In this document: in pieces, positions 46,162 to 55,419 of the stretch
Numbering within the stretch: position 1 is the stretch's first letter
Layout of the letters: each line of letters begins with the position of its first letter
From: Tritrichomonas musculus
Lineage: Eukaryota > Parabasalia > Tritrichomonadida > Tritrichomonadidae
Direction of reading: 5' to 3'
Assembly (NCBI GenBank): GCA_039105265.1
Contig: JAPFFF010000019.1
Coordinates: 2,450,501-2,514,500 of the forward strand
Length of the DNA: 64,000 nucleotides
The notes under the pieces: model-generated
The model's database searches: none
The model's input: only the letters and a program-made list of their open reading frames with translations
What the model was told of the DNA's origin: nothing
Made by a program: the position numbers and the translations under genes

Positions 46162-49158
46162 ATGTTCAGTATAGAACAGAGTGGATTTTCAATAAAAGCG
46201 GCCACTATCGACGAGTTACTAATAGAATACATCAAAAAGTATGCATGCATGTGTCATACCAATGGGTCCAATGGCTCGAATATAACTGGTCCCAACCAGG
46301 AGCAAATCAAGGAACTCATTACGAGTACAGTTGGTGAGCATCTCGAAAAATGTGCATTAGCCAAGGACCTTGAGTCATATGCTTTGCAAACCCAGCTATT
46401 CGACTATGTGAAAACCGAGGATTTCAATACGGAGATGCTGAAGTACGCATCTAGTGAAGATGTGGATGGTGCCATTGGGGAATTACGTGATTACATCGCC
46501 AAAAACTGTGCGCTATCTACTGAAATACCTGAGGTCCCTGAGAACATCGTTACGAGTGATTCATTGAGTACTGCTTTGGAACCATATGCGAAGCTTGCGA
46601 ACTTAGGTGAGTATGTGAAGACCCAGGACTTGCCAGATATGACCGAGTATGCGAAGCTTGCGAACTTAGGTGAGTATGTGAAGACCCAGGACCTCCCTGA
46701 GATACCCACAGTTCTCAAAAATAGTGAGTTGCAATTGAACATAAGAGATCAATTACCAGACGAAATGTTTCAGAAATTGATGGCTGAAGATGTTAAACCA
46801 TTATCAGCTCAAGCATCAATGTGTTTAACAAGTATGGCGGCTAATGAAGGTCTTCAAGCGGCTTTGGATTCTTGTTCCGAACAATATGTTCCAAAAGATG
46901 ACCTCCCAGCGATTATTGATCAAGTGAAAGGCTATATCCCAGAGATTATCGAGGGGCAAACAACTATTCAATTCACAATCGCCAATAATACAATTCTTGA
47001 TTTGGATTACGACCCATATCATGTACTGATTGAGCAATATGGGTTGGATATTGTATCATCAGACAGTTACTATACGGCCCATTATGTTCATGCAGACTAT
47101 TCGTACAATGACAAAGATGATCAACCCTCTCAGATACTGCGTATGGAAGGAAGTGATTCTAGTCTTTGGTATCTGTATCACAGCCATGAGTTAATCAATC
47201 CAGGAACTGGTGATACACCGGAAATACTGTCATGTTCAATTACCAAAACTGTTGAACCAACCGACAAAAACGCTTATTCAGCTAGATATGTGTCGAACAC
47301 TTATGCTCTCAAAACGGATATCCCAGAACCAGTTGACTTGACACCATATTATACTAGTGGTCAGGCTGATGAGAAGTTCGTCGATGAAGATGAGCTCGCA
47401 TATGAATTAGATAAGTATGAGACCAAGGATGTGGCTGATGGGAAGTATATTTCAAAAGACAATGTCATAAATGATATTCCAATACAAGCTGGAGGTGAGA
47501 ATATTGATTTTGAATGTAATGATCCGTATTTATCTAAATTTGTTACTCCAAATTGCGACAAACTACTAGCCGACCTCATACAATATGGATTTTATATTGA
47601 ATGTGAAAATTATGAAAATGGAAATTATGTCTATGATGGAACTGATGATATAAGATATTTATTTAGCCATGAAACAAATAAATCATCAATAATTCGTATC
47701 GTAAAGGATTTTGATGGACTTATCAATGATTATTATGTTGGCCCGAGCGGAACTGTTGAGCCTCCGAAAAATGTCTCTGTTGTCAGGCTAAATACTCCAG
47801 AAGTGTCTATTGCAACAACCCAAACTCTCAAAGAATTTGCTCTCAAAACGGATATCCCTGAGATCCCCACAGATTTGGTTAATGAATCTGCGTTGAGCAC
47901 CGCACTATATGGCACTGAATTGAATATTGAATATCCAGCAAACTTATATGACGGTGCATATATTACCCCTAGGCTACCCAATGCCGGAGTTCATTTGGTA
48001 TTTGATGTTAATTGGGGTGATAATCAAGATGATGATATAATGCATATTGATGTAGTATTTAAACCAAATGGTTCTACTAGCACTTATGACAGCATGGACA
48101 GGTATGATAGCAATGGCAAACGCATTGATAGAATAATATGGCGTTATGATGATTCACTAATTGTATATGTATCATATATTGCAGCACATAGAAATAATAA
48201 TCCAATAGCATATAATTTCATTAGAGCCCAAATCGAATCACCATTTATCAAAGACTCGAATGTTGCTGATGGAAGTCCAGAACGATTCGCAATTCAATGT
48301 ACACAGAATGATAGTGGTTGTGTAATCCCAGATGAATATATCAGAAGGGTATTAACAACCAAAAATATTATCGTGAAGTTCAAACGAAATGCCGAAGATG
48401 CATCATATGAAGAAGCCGAATATACGTATTCTGGTCGAAAGGGTGCAAATCTCATATACAAATCAGTAAGTAGTGAGTCAAGTGAGTCAAGTGATGCGAC
48501 AGCTCTCAGCCCCTCCGGGGATGAATCCATAGATATTCGTGTAGCTACACGTGTCGTCTCATTGAGAGCTGCTGATGATACACTAACCAATATATATGAT
48601 GCGTCTATCACATTAATCAGCAACCAACCTGTGAGCGATGATATGATCACTTCGGTGAAATATGTGACTGATAACTTTGCATTGAAGTCATATGTTGATG
48701 AACTACACGCAATCGCCAGTACAACCATCACCCACTACTCCCCAATCGAGTCATCGGTTAACACCATCACCGATTTCGTCATTGGAGCTCCAGTATATAT
48801 GACCGGTAAGGTGTATCATCGTGAGGATTCGAAATGGGTACCTAGCACTGAAGCTGACACCACTGATTGCATATGTAGTGTGAAGACCACTGGTACCTGG
48901 AAGGAGTATGTTGGTATATGCGTCAGAATCGATGAAGCCAATGGTTGTATCACATTCGCCACTCATGGGGATTACATGGTTAAGGTTGAGGACTCCTCAT
49001 GCTATTCCATTGGGGATGAGGTATTTATCGATAACGCTGATAATAAACTGAAGATACTCACTGGTGAGACCGCGATAACCTCAAAAATAAATCGTATGAC
49101 AGTGGGTATCATAACTGGTATCATCAACGGATCCACATTAGCTGTGTTTAAGGCCTAA
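46162..49158 (+). CDS. Fibre-like protein, 998 residues, lineage A
   Basis: The N-terminal anchor MFSIEQSGFSIKAATIDELL is shared with segment C. The shaft has tail-fibre repeat words (a 21-residue tandem AKLANLGEYVKTQDLP at about 142-183, TYALKTDIPEPVDLTPYYT, EFALKTDIPEIP). Several beta-rich domains follow (LDLDYDPYHVLIEQYGLDIVS; LNIEYPANLYDGAYITP). The C-terminal domain of about 150 residues (SPIESSVNTITDFVIGAPVYM to the end) resembles capsid-decoration or fibre-tip domains with a small beta barrel. A DATALSPSGD module at 48493-48523 is also present in the neighbouring 679-residue gene. Host attachment is inferred. Confidence 0.65.
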   Translation: MFSIEQSGFSIKAATIDELLIEYIKKYACMCHTNGSNGSNITGPNQEQIKELITSTVGEHLEKCALAKDLESYALQTQLFDYVKTEDFNTEMLKYASSEDVDGAIGELRDYIAKNCALSTEIPEVPENIVTSDSLSTALEPYAKLANLGEYVKTQDLPDMTEYAKLANLGEYVKTQDLPEIPTVLKNSELQLNIRDQLPDEMFQKLMAEDVKPLSAQASMCLTSMAANEGLQAALDSCSEQYVPKDDLPAIIDQVKGYIPEIIEGQTTIQFTIANNTILDLDYDPYHVLIEQYGLDIVSSDSYYTAHYVHADYSYNDKDDQPSQILRMEGSDSSLWYLYHSHELINPGTGDTPEILSCSITKTVEPTDKNAYSARYVSNTYALKTDIPEPVDLTPYYTSGQADEKFVDEDELAYELDKYETKDVADGKYISKDNVINDIPIQAGGENIDFECNDPYLSKFVTPNCDKLLADLIQYGFYIECENYENGNYVYDGTDDIRYLFSHETNKSSIIRIVKDFDGLINDYYVGPSGTVEPPKNVSVVRLNTPEVSIATTQTLKEFALKTDIPEIPTDLVNESALSTALYGTELNIEYPANLYDGAYITPRLPNAGVHLVFDVNWGDNQDDDIMHIDVVFKPNGSTSTYDSMDRYDSNGKRIDRIIWRYDDSLIVYVSYIAAHRNNNPIAYNFIRAQIESPFIKDSNVADGSPERFAIQCTQNDSGCVIPDEYIRRVLTTKNIIVKFKRNAEDASYEEAEYTYSGRKGANLIYKSVSSESSESSDATALSPSGDESIDIRVATRVVSLRAADDTLTNIYDASITLISNQPVSDDMITSVKYVTDNFALKSYVDELHAIASTTITHYSPIESSVNTITDFVIGAPVYMTGKVYHREDSKWVPSTEADTTDCICSVKTTGTWKEYVGICVRIDEANGCITFATHGDYMVKVEDSSCYSIGDEVFIDNADNKLKILTGETAITSKINRMTVGIITGIINGSTLAVFKA

Positions 49159-49281
49159 TCACCGGGACAGCAATTTTGCTGTTCCAGGGAATTAGTGGTT
49201 ATCTCCATGAAATCTGGGTCTGGTAGAATTCTACCACACCCAATATTTAGTGGTCTGCGGGATTTCCCGTCGACCCCATAT
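49159..49281. repeat. Palindromic intergenic cassette, copy 2
   Basis: Between the convergent fibre and polymerase 3' ends lie three palindromes: 49164-49185 (gggacagcaa..ttgctgttcc), 49222-49235 (ggtagaattctacc, perfect) and 49258-49269 (cgggatttcccg). The spacer words gaattagtggttatctccat and caatatttagtggt are shared with 1148-1210. The middle palindrome replaces the acggga..tcccgt hairpin of copy 1. Confidence 0.7.
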
Positions 49282-52200
49282 TCAATTCGAATTGCATATA
49301 ATATAGTTCCCTGATGTGAGTCCGTGGATGAATGGGGCACAGGATTGGTTCTCGAGGACAATCATTTTGGTGTGTGTCCCAGTGAGAGCATTCTTGTTTA
49401 CCGTGATCTTGCTCATGGACATCTCACTGATTTTGCTCTGGATTTTGTAGCACATAGTCATTTGCAGATTGATATTTTTGCCAACCTTCACACCACCATT
49501 GTCGATGATGTCCTTGTAATCATCACTTGTAATATGGTTTTTCTTGAGGGAGACCCCCTTGAGTTTGAGTGCCTTGGTTATAGAGCCACTATTAAATATG
49601 GTGTAGCACTTGGGGGCCAACGCTATCATATTCTCACCATATTTCTCAATGCAGAGACCCAGTATTTTCTTCTCATCAGCGATTGTGTTTATATTGGGAT
49701 TCGGCATGAACTTATATATGTTCTCATCATAGAATGCCCTATTCTTGATGATGTATTTGAACTCTTGATCGGACCCCTTGGTATCATCACCAGCAACCGC
49801 AAAATACGCACTATCAGTGTCCCCCTCTATGAAATGGAATCGCTCCACATCAAGGCACTTGTACATGAAGTCGTATATGAATGTGAGATACCAGAATTTG
49901 GCATTATCTAGAGTCCAGAATGATTCCTGAAGGCATGTCGTGCATTTGAAGCTCTTTGGGTTCATCTGGAGTAGATAGTTGTCATCACTCAATTTGGTGC
50001 CACTGACATAGTTGTCGTAGATGATATTCTGGAAGGTCTTATCGCGCGAGCATATCTTGATTTTGGAGAACTTCTCGGTGTTCATCCCATCGTACCCATA
50101 TGAGCCATTCATGCTGATCTTGTAGAACTTCTCGTTACCGGATACAGCTCCAGAGATGATATCCTGACGGCGTTTCATGAACTCGCTAACGAATGGGTTG
50201 AATCCGCGATGAGCCTCATATGTGGTGAGACTCTTGATATCCTCGATGACAAGTCCATGGTCGAGGAGGAACCAGAGGTAGTAATTCGAGAATGTCTGAT
50301 AGGTACCCATTGTATCAACACTCATGGTCAGCTTCCGTTCAGTTTTGTCAACTGATGGGAGCTTGTTGTGAGTCATGTAGTCGTGCATATATGGACCAAT
50401 TGTGGCCTCATCATTGGTGATATCGAAATTGCGAAATACAGGTGGGAAATTGATGAAGTAGTTGATTTTGGATATTGGGCATTTCAACATGACCTCCGCT
50501 TTGAACAGGAAATCGGGATGATCTTGGTACTTCTGGCTGTTGATGATATGCATGCATGAGTTGTAGGTCTTCATATTTTTGACCCCATCCTTGTACACCT
50601 CGAATCGCTCCATCATGGAACCTGGCATATACATGACTCCCCCGTGATATGGATTGGCATCATGTTTGGTTGAACTGAATGCTGATGGGTATAAGCTGTT
50701 GAAATCGACTCCAACAATATGAGTCATCGTGTGTGGAGTATCATATGAGATTACCTTGTGATCAACGGCGTTGTATCTAAAACGGTTTATTTTGGTATGA
50801 CCCTTGATGTTGACTCGGTGCATGACATTGGATAGACCACCAGTGATGTTGTTCCGTAAGCTGTAATACTCCTGTTCGTCATTGATGAGTGTTGGTAGAT
50901 GCATCATCTTGCAGTACTTCTTCAGCTGAATTCGGAGTTTGGTTATATTGGGGTCATCACGGCTGCGAAGTCTGTTGCATTCCGCACAAGCGAGTTTACA
51001 GTTGCTGAGTTCATGACCGATATCATTATTGATTCTATCTAGAGTGGGTCTGTTGGTCCATGTGAAGTGCTCACCACAGAGATGGCACTTGCCAGTATCT
51101 GGATTGTTGTACATCTCCATGAACTTATCGAATTGCTCCTCACAAACACATTTATCGAGGTTCCTGGGCTTGTCCTTATGAGATTGATTATATTTGACAT
51201 CCTGGTTATAGTAGTTCTCGCATTTGAATCGCCACCAATCGAGGTTTGGTTTGAATTTGTTAATGGGATTCTGTATAGAGTATTCGGCATTTGGATTGAA
51301 TTCCTTATATGCGAGTGCATACTTGATACAGGATGCATTCTTGCTTAGCGATAGGTTTGAGATGAGGTCCACGTTGTACTGAGCATTGAGTGCAATCAGG
51401 TTGTCAATGGGTTTGATCATCATCTCGACATCATTATCATTGTATGCAAGTAGGTAGTCCCATCGGGTTTTATAGTTTTTGGCATCCTCGAGATATAGTT
51501 TGTAATCATCTGGTGTCAATGGGTTCTTCTGGTTGAGATAGCTGTAGAACGCCTCATACTCAAATGGCTCTGCTTTTGAGAGTACCTCATTGTAGTTCTC
51601 AGTGTTGATGGCTTCATATGGGAATACACCCTTTGAGCTATTCTCGATCCCGCCGAAGTCTACCCCGAATTGTCGTAATGTACCACCAGCGACAAATGAT
51701 TGTGCGTCGATGAATCGCAACTTGGTGTCGTATTTGGGTGACTTCAATATGAACTGCTTCAATGAGGATGTGGTACCAATGATACTATTGGGTTCAACAC
51801 TCCATAACGTAGTCCCAGCTGAACTGTAGTTGAGATACTCCTTGAATAGGTTGCTATCGAATCTACTCGAGTTGAATCCAAATACGGTTATCACATTCAG
51901 GTTGCGATCAATGGTTTTGAGATTGTCAACTGGTTGATTGATGAAGGATTTCATGTATTGAACCTTATCGTGATATACCTGCTTGGATTGCTCAAACAAC
52001 CACTCGATCCATTTGATGATGAACTCAGATGAATCTCTTAATGAGAAGTGCCTTGTGGTACAACCAGATTGCGATTTGACACATGATGATACACTAAGGG
52101 GTATCAGTCGTGAGTTGATGGTTGTGGATGAACCAATAGATGTATTCACAGGTTGTTCAACAGTTTCGAAATCGTAGGTGATATAATATATGTTGGGTTT

Positions 52201-54789
52201 CCATTCGAGACCATATGCTAAGCAATATTCGTACACCGGATTGCTGAGTATATGTGGACAGTATGGTAGTGGTTCACGATTGGGTATGAATCGCTTTCGA
52301 AATACCCCGTCACAGTTCTTAACATGGTTCTCGAAACACTTCATATTGTAATGACCGTAATGGGCATATGAACCACACTTTGGACAGATATGGATGTTGG
52401 TCAGCTTCTCAGCATTCCTGATGTACATTATGTGGATGATTCGATTTTTGGTGTACAGCAATGCGGATTTCCTAAATGAGTTGGAATGCAGTCCCTGCTC
52501 CTCATTGTATTTCCATTGGTCCTGAAGGTTATAGACTTTGAGATCCTCCAAGTACTCATAGATGTCCACATTCAAGTGATGCTTCTCGGCAGATGCCTTC
52601 ATGGATTCAATTGATGTACCTGGATAGTTGTTCAGGAGGTCGATTGCATCTTGAGATGGCTTAGTAGAATACACTATATTGTGATCCTCGCATAGGAGCT
52701 TCCTAGCTGCCTGTGTACGGTGCTTAGTTTTGCAACCAGATTCGGGGTCAACTAGATGGTCATCTAGACATGCAGCCAGAAATCGGTACCAACATAGATT
52801 GTCATCAGCATTGTCCGTGATGATGAATTTGCTATTTTTGATCTCAGGAGGTAAATCCTTGATTGGACCACTAACCTTGACCATTCGAGATACCGTGAAT
52901 GAGACTGATCCTACGAGAATCAACTTGGTTCCAGATGTTGAGGTCTCATATGAGTGCAGTACTGATTCAATATAGTACTTCACGATATCAAGCGATTGCT
53001 CATCACGAACCACAATTGGGATAGCTGATTTATAGTTGTTCCAATTGATTTCCCTAGCTGCATATTCACATGAATACCCAAACACTTTCTCAGCATAGGG
53101 GGTCTCAAATACACCCGAGAGTTGGAAATAGATTTTGAATGGTTTTACCTCACGCTTATAGACCTGTTGCAAGCCGTCATATATTGTGTTCAATGAGGAT
53201 ATCGAGTTGAAGTAGTATATGTATATTGGCTCATAGGTATCGATATCCTCACGCTCATTGGAATCACTATCAGCATATTTGGTATATGATCGCCAAGCCT
53301 CAACAGCCCTATCATAGCTATCAGGTTCATTCACCATGAGGAAATCGGTGTGTTTCGATTTGAACTGATGGCCGAACTCACTGAGGTAATCGAGTATTTC
53401 ATTATTTTCGGGGTCCTTGGGGAGATCATCAATATTTTCGGGGGCCTTGGGGGAATCATTGATAATATGGACCAGTTTTGTAACCTTAGTCCTGTCTTGG
53501 GGTATATTATGTATTTCAGTTCTGTCGATATACTCGGGGAAATATTTGTTGAAATAGGAATATGCTTTATTATCATCAATATTAGCGTTACCACCGATAA
53601 TATGATTCAGTTTTGTAACCTTAGTCCTGTCTCGGAGTATATCTTGTATTTCAGCTCTATCAAGATACTCGGGATAATACTTGTTGAAATATGAATATGC
53701 TTTGTGTTCATCATCTAATTGCTGAATGAACTTAATCCAGGTATTCAATTGCTGGCGTTCATCAATGGGGTCCTCGATCTTGTAATCATCTCTATTGAAA
53801 TTATTGAAGTAATCATTATCTACGGCTGCACGGCGTTCAGTCTCAAGTCTCTCGAAGAATGTATCAAGATCTGATTCCTTGATATGATAATCGCGATCAA
53901 AACCGGTGCGATATACAAATAAATTATCATTCAGGAACTTTACGAAACTGTTCAGTCGTTCATTATATGATGTGTTGTGGAATTGGATGTTGGCATCGAA
54001 CTCCTCATTGGCCTTATCGATATATTCTTCAACAGTTTCCTCGGGTATAATACGTTTAGCGAAATTCTTAGTACTAATCTTGCGATGCTTTTCACGCTCC
54101 AGTTTCTTCTCCTGTTCCCGCTTCTGTTTCAATCGATCGCGTTTCGACTTCTCAGCGAGTTTCTGTTCCCGCTTCTGTTCCTGCTTCTGGAGACGCTCTT
54201 GCTTAGCACGCTCCTGTTCCAATTGCTTAGCACGTTCCCGCTCAAGTCTGACCTTCTCAATTGCTTGCAGATTCTGTTCAGTTGCATCCCTCAGCAGCTT
54301 ATCCTCTTGTTCATCATGTAGTCTCTCGAAGAATCTATCAAAATGGGATTCCTCGAGAAGAGTATTAGTATCAAAACGTGTGCGATATACAAATAAATTA
54401 TCATTCAGGAACTTTATGAGACTGCTCTGCTGTGCGGCCTGTGATATGTCGGTTGGGATTTTGCCGCCGAACTCAGTGTTGACGATCTTGATATAATCTT
54501 TGACATCACTCGCGGTTAAAACAGTTTTATTAAAATGGGTCTTATTAATCTTGCTATTCAGTAAGCGTTCAGCACCTTCCAATCCCAATACCTTGAGACG
54601 CCTCTGCTCAGCACGTGTAAGCCTCAGTCGTCTGAGGAATGTATCAAGATCTGATTCCTCGAGCTTATTATCGGTATCAAAACCAGTGTGATCTACAAAT
54701 GAGTTCTCATTCAGGAACTTTATGAGACTACTCAGCTGTCCAACATATGGGCTGCTAGTTGAGTCCAAAAATATATAATGGGAATACAT
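49282..54789 (-). CDS. Giant protein-primed-type B DNA polymerase with OTU-like and HNH-like regions
   Basis: The 1835-residue protein is far longer than usual Polinton polymerases (about 1000-1300). Residues 1-340 hold three repeats of SLIKFLN(E/D)N.FV..T.FD....(L/I)(E/K)ES..D.F..RL and a highly charged Gln/Lys/Arg/Glu coil (about 180-235). Residues about 360-430 hold two AYSYFNKY(Y/F)PEY(L/I)DR repeats. An OTU-like patch DNLCWYRFLAACLDD sits near 660, a zinc finger (CPKCG..H..H..C) near 801-827, exonuclease motif I YITYDFETVE near 870 and motif II FGFNSSRFDSN near 966. An HNH-like block CHLCGEHF..LDRINN..ACAECNRLR lies near 1231-1275. Motifs A DFNSLYPSAF, B KISMNGSYG and C GDTDSAYF follow near 1361, 1553 and 1656. 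Confidence 0.85.
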   Translation of the reverse strand: MYSHYIFLDSTSSPYVGQLSSLIKFLNENSFVDHTGFDTDNKLEESDLDTFLRRLRLTRAEQRRLKVLGLEGAERLLNSKINKTHFNKTVLTASDVKDYIKIVNTEFGGKIPTDISQAAQQSSLIKFLNDNLFVYRTRFDTNTLLEESHFDRFFERLHDEQEDKLLRDATEQNLQAIEKVRLERERAKQLEQERAKQERLQKQEQKREQKLAEKSKRDRLKQKREQEKKLEREKHRKISTKNFAKRIIPEETVEEYIDKANEEFDANIQFHNTSYNERLNSFVKFLNDNLFVYRTGFDRDYHIKESDLDTFFERLETERRAAVDNDYFNNFNRDDYKIEDPIDERQQLNTWIKFIQQLDDEHKAYSYFNKYYPEYLDRAEIQDILRDRTKVTKLNHIIGGNANIDDNKAYSYFNKYFPEYIDRTEIHNIPQDRTKVTKLVHIINDSPKAPENIDDLPKDPENNEILDYLSEFGHQFKSKHTDFLMVNEPDSYDRAVEAWRSYTKYADSDSNEREDIDTYEPIYIYYFNSISSLNTIYDGLQQVYKREVKPFKIYFQLSGVFETPYAEKVFGYSCEYAAREINWNNYKSAIPIVVRDEQSLDIVKYYIESVLHSYETSTSGTKLILVGSVSFTVSRMVKVSGPIKDLPPEIKNSKFIITDNADDNLCWYRFLAACLDDHLVDPESGCKTKHRTQAARKLLCEDHNIVYSTKPSQDAIDLLNNYPGTSIESMKASAEKHHLNVDIYEYLEDLKVYNLQDQWKYNEEQGLHSNSFRKSALLYTKNRIIHIMYIRNAEKLTNIHICPKCGSYAHYGHYNMKCFENHVKNCDGVFRKRFIPNREPLPYCPHILSNPVYEYCLAYGLEWKPNIYYITYDFETVEQPVNTSIGSSTTINSRLIPLSVSSCVKSQSGCTTRHFSLRDSSEFIIKWIEWLFEQSKQVYHDKVQYMKSFINQPVDNLKTIDRNLNVITVFGFNSSRFDSNLFKEYLNYSSAGTTLWSVEPNSIIGTTSSLKQFILKSPKYDTKLRFIDAQSFVAGGTLRQFGVDFGGIENSSKGVFPYEAINTENYNEVLSKAEPFEYEAFYSYLNQKNPLTPDDYKLYLEDAKNYKTRWDYLLAYNDNDVEMMIKPIDNLIALNAQYNVDLISNLSLSKNASCIKYALAYKEFNPNAEYSIQNPINKFKPNLDWWRFKCENYYNQDVKYNQSHKDKPRNLDKCVCEEQFDKFMEMYNNPDTGKCHLCGEHFTWTNRPTLDRINNDIGHELSNCKLACAECNRLRSRDDPNITKLRIQLKKYCKMMHLPTLINDEQEYYSLRNNITGGLSNVMHRVNIKGHTKINRFRYNAVDHKVISYDTPHTMTHIVGVDFNSLYPSAFSSTKHDANPYHGGVMYMPGSMMERFEVYKDGVKNMKTYNSCMHIINSQKYQDHPDFLFKAEVMLKCPISKINYFINFPPVFRNFDITNDEATIGPYMHDYMTHNKLPSVDKTERKLTMSVDTMGTYQTFSNYYLWFLLDHGLVIEDIKSLTTYEAHRGFNPFVSEFMKRRQDIISGAVSGNEKFYKISMNGSYGYDGMNTEKFSKIKICSRDKTFQNIIYDNYVSGTKLSDDNYLLQMNPKSFKCTTCLQESFWTLDNAKFWYLTFIYDFMYKCLDVERFHFIEGDTDSAYFAVAGDDTKGSDQEFKYIIKNRAFYDENIYKFMPNPNINTIADEKKILGLCIEKYGENMIALAPKCYTIFNSGSITKALKLKGVSLKKNHITSDDYKDIIDNGGVKVGKNINLQMTMCYKIQSKISEMSMSKITVNKNALTGTHTKMIVLENQSCAPFIHGLTSGNYIICNSN

Positions 54790-54795
54790 AAATGC

Positions 54796-55077
54796 TCAAG
54801 CAAATTCATATGAGAATTCGAGTATTTTCAATAGCATCTTGATACGACTCAAATCGAGTTCCATGCGATCATAGCTATCACCATCTATGATTTTGGTTCG
54901 AAGGGATTCCAAATCGGTTTCAAAAATTGATATTGTGTCAATGAGATCGTCCATGAAATCATCGTCGTTGTGGTAGTTGAATGCAAGGGATTTCCATTGG
55001 GGGTATTTCTTGAGGATGACGTGTTCGAGGTAATCGAGTTTGACACCATTAGCTTCGACAGTGGAGAGTTGTGGCAT
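54796..55077 (-). CDS. 93-residue protein upstream of the polymerase
   Basis: Start ATG at 55077; it ends 6 bp before the polymerase start, so the two are probably co-expressed. The protein is acidic and helical (LDYLEHVILKKYPQWKSLAF, DDDFMDDLIDTISIFETDLE, LDLSRIKMLLKILEFSYEFA). No family recognised. Its tight coupling suggests a replication accessory, perhaps a priming or processivity partner, but nothing in the sequence proves it. Confidence 0.6.
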   Translation of the reverse strand: MPQLSTVEANGVKLDYLEHVILKKYPQWKSLAFNYHNDDDFMDDLIDTISIFETDLESLRTKIIDGDSYDRMELDLSRIKMLLKILEFSYEFA

Positions 55078-55290
55078 GGCGTAAGTAGTGAGGAGTGTGC
55101 GGGATCGGGACCAGATAGAATTACCTAAATGCCCCCCATTCCTGACCCATAACTGAAGGCCACATGACTATTTTTGAATTGACCCCAAATGATGCTCATG
55201 ACTAGGAATAAATGGCCAGTATCATGGGTGATATAGATGTTCACTCATGACAGCCATTAATGACCCATAATTGAAGGTCACAGTGATCAC

Positions 55291-55335
<45 letters not shown>

Positions 55336-55419
55336 GAATTTTCGGCCAAAGGATTTTCAGAGGGGGTCCCAAAATTCAATTTATGGGATTTGCTATTTTT
55401 AAATTTTTTCGCATTCCAA
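55078..55419. other. Non-coding divergent region with direct repeats and a triplet tract
   Basis: It separates the polymerase operon (leftward) from the 458-residue gene (rightward). The word gacccataaytgaaggycaca occurs at 55144-55164 and 55262-55282. The word cgggaccagata near 55108-55120 is also found at the inner edge of the A1/A2 inverted repeat (about 15783-15794 and, mirrored, about 7199-7210). A (CTA)15 tract fills 55291-55335. A T-rich leader aaattttttcgcattccaa precedes the ATG at 55420. Confidence 0.55.
55291..55335. repeat. (CTA)15 microsatellite
   Basis: Fifteen perfect CTA triplets in a row, non-coding, between the divergent polymerase and 458-residue genes. Perfect purity suggests recent expansion. 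Confidence 0.9.

Noticed and set aside
48294-48731. 145-codon frame opposite the fibre gene
   Set aside because: Its counterpart opposite the segment C fibre piece follows from conservation of the fibre itself; no promoter-like motif.
53906-54496. 196-codon Ser/Arg/Cys-rich frame opposite the polymerase
   Set aside because: It is the complement of the charged coiled-coil repeat of the polymerase N-terminus.
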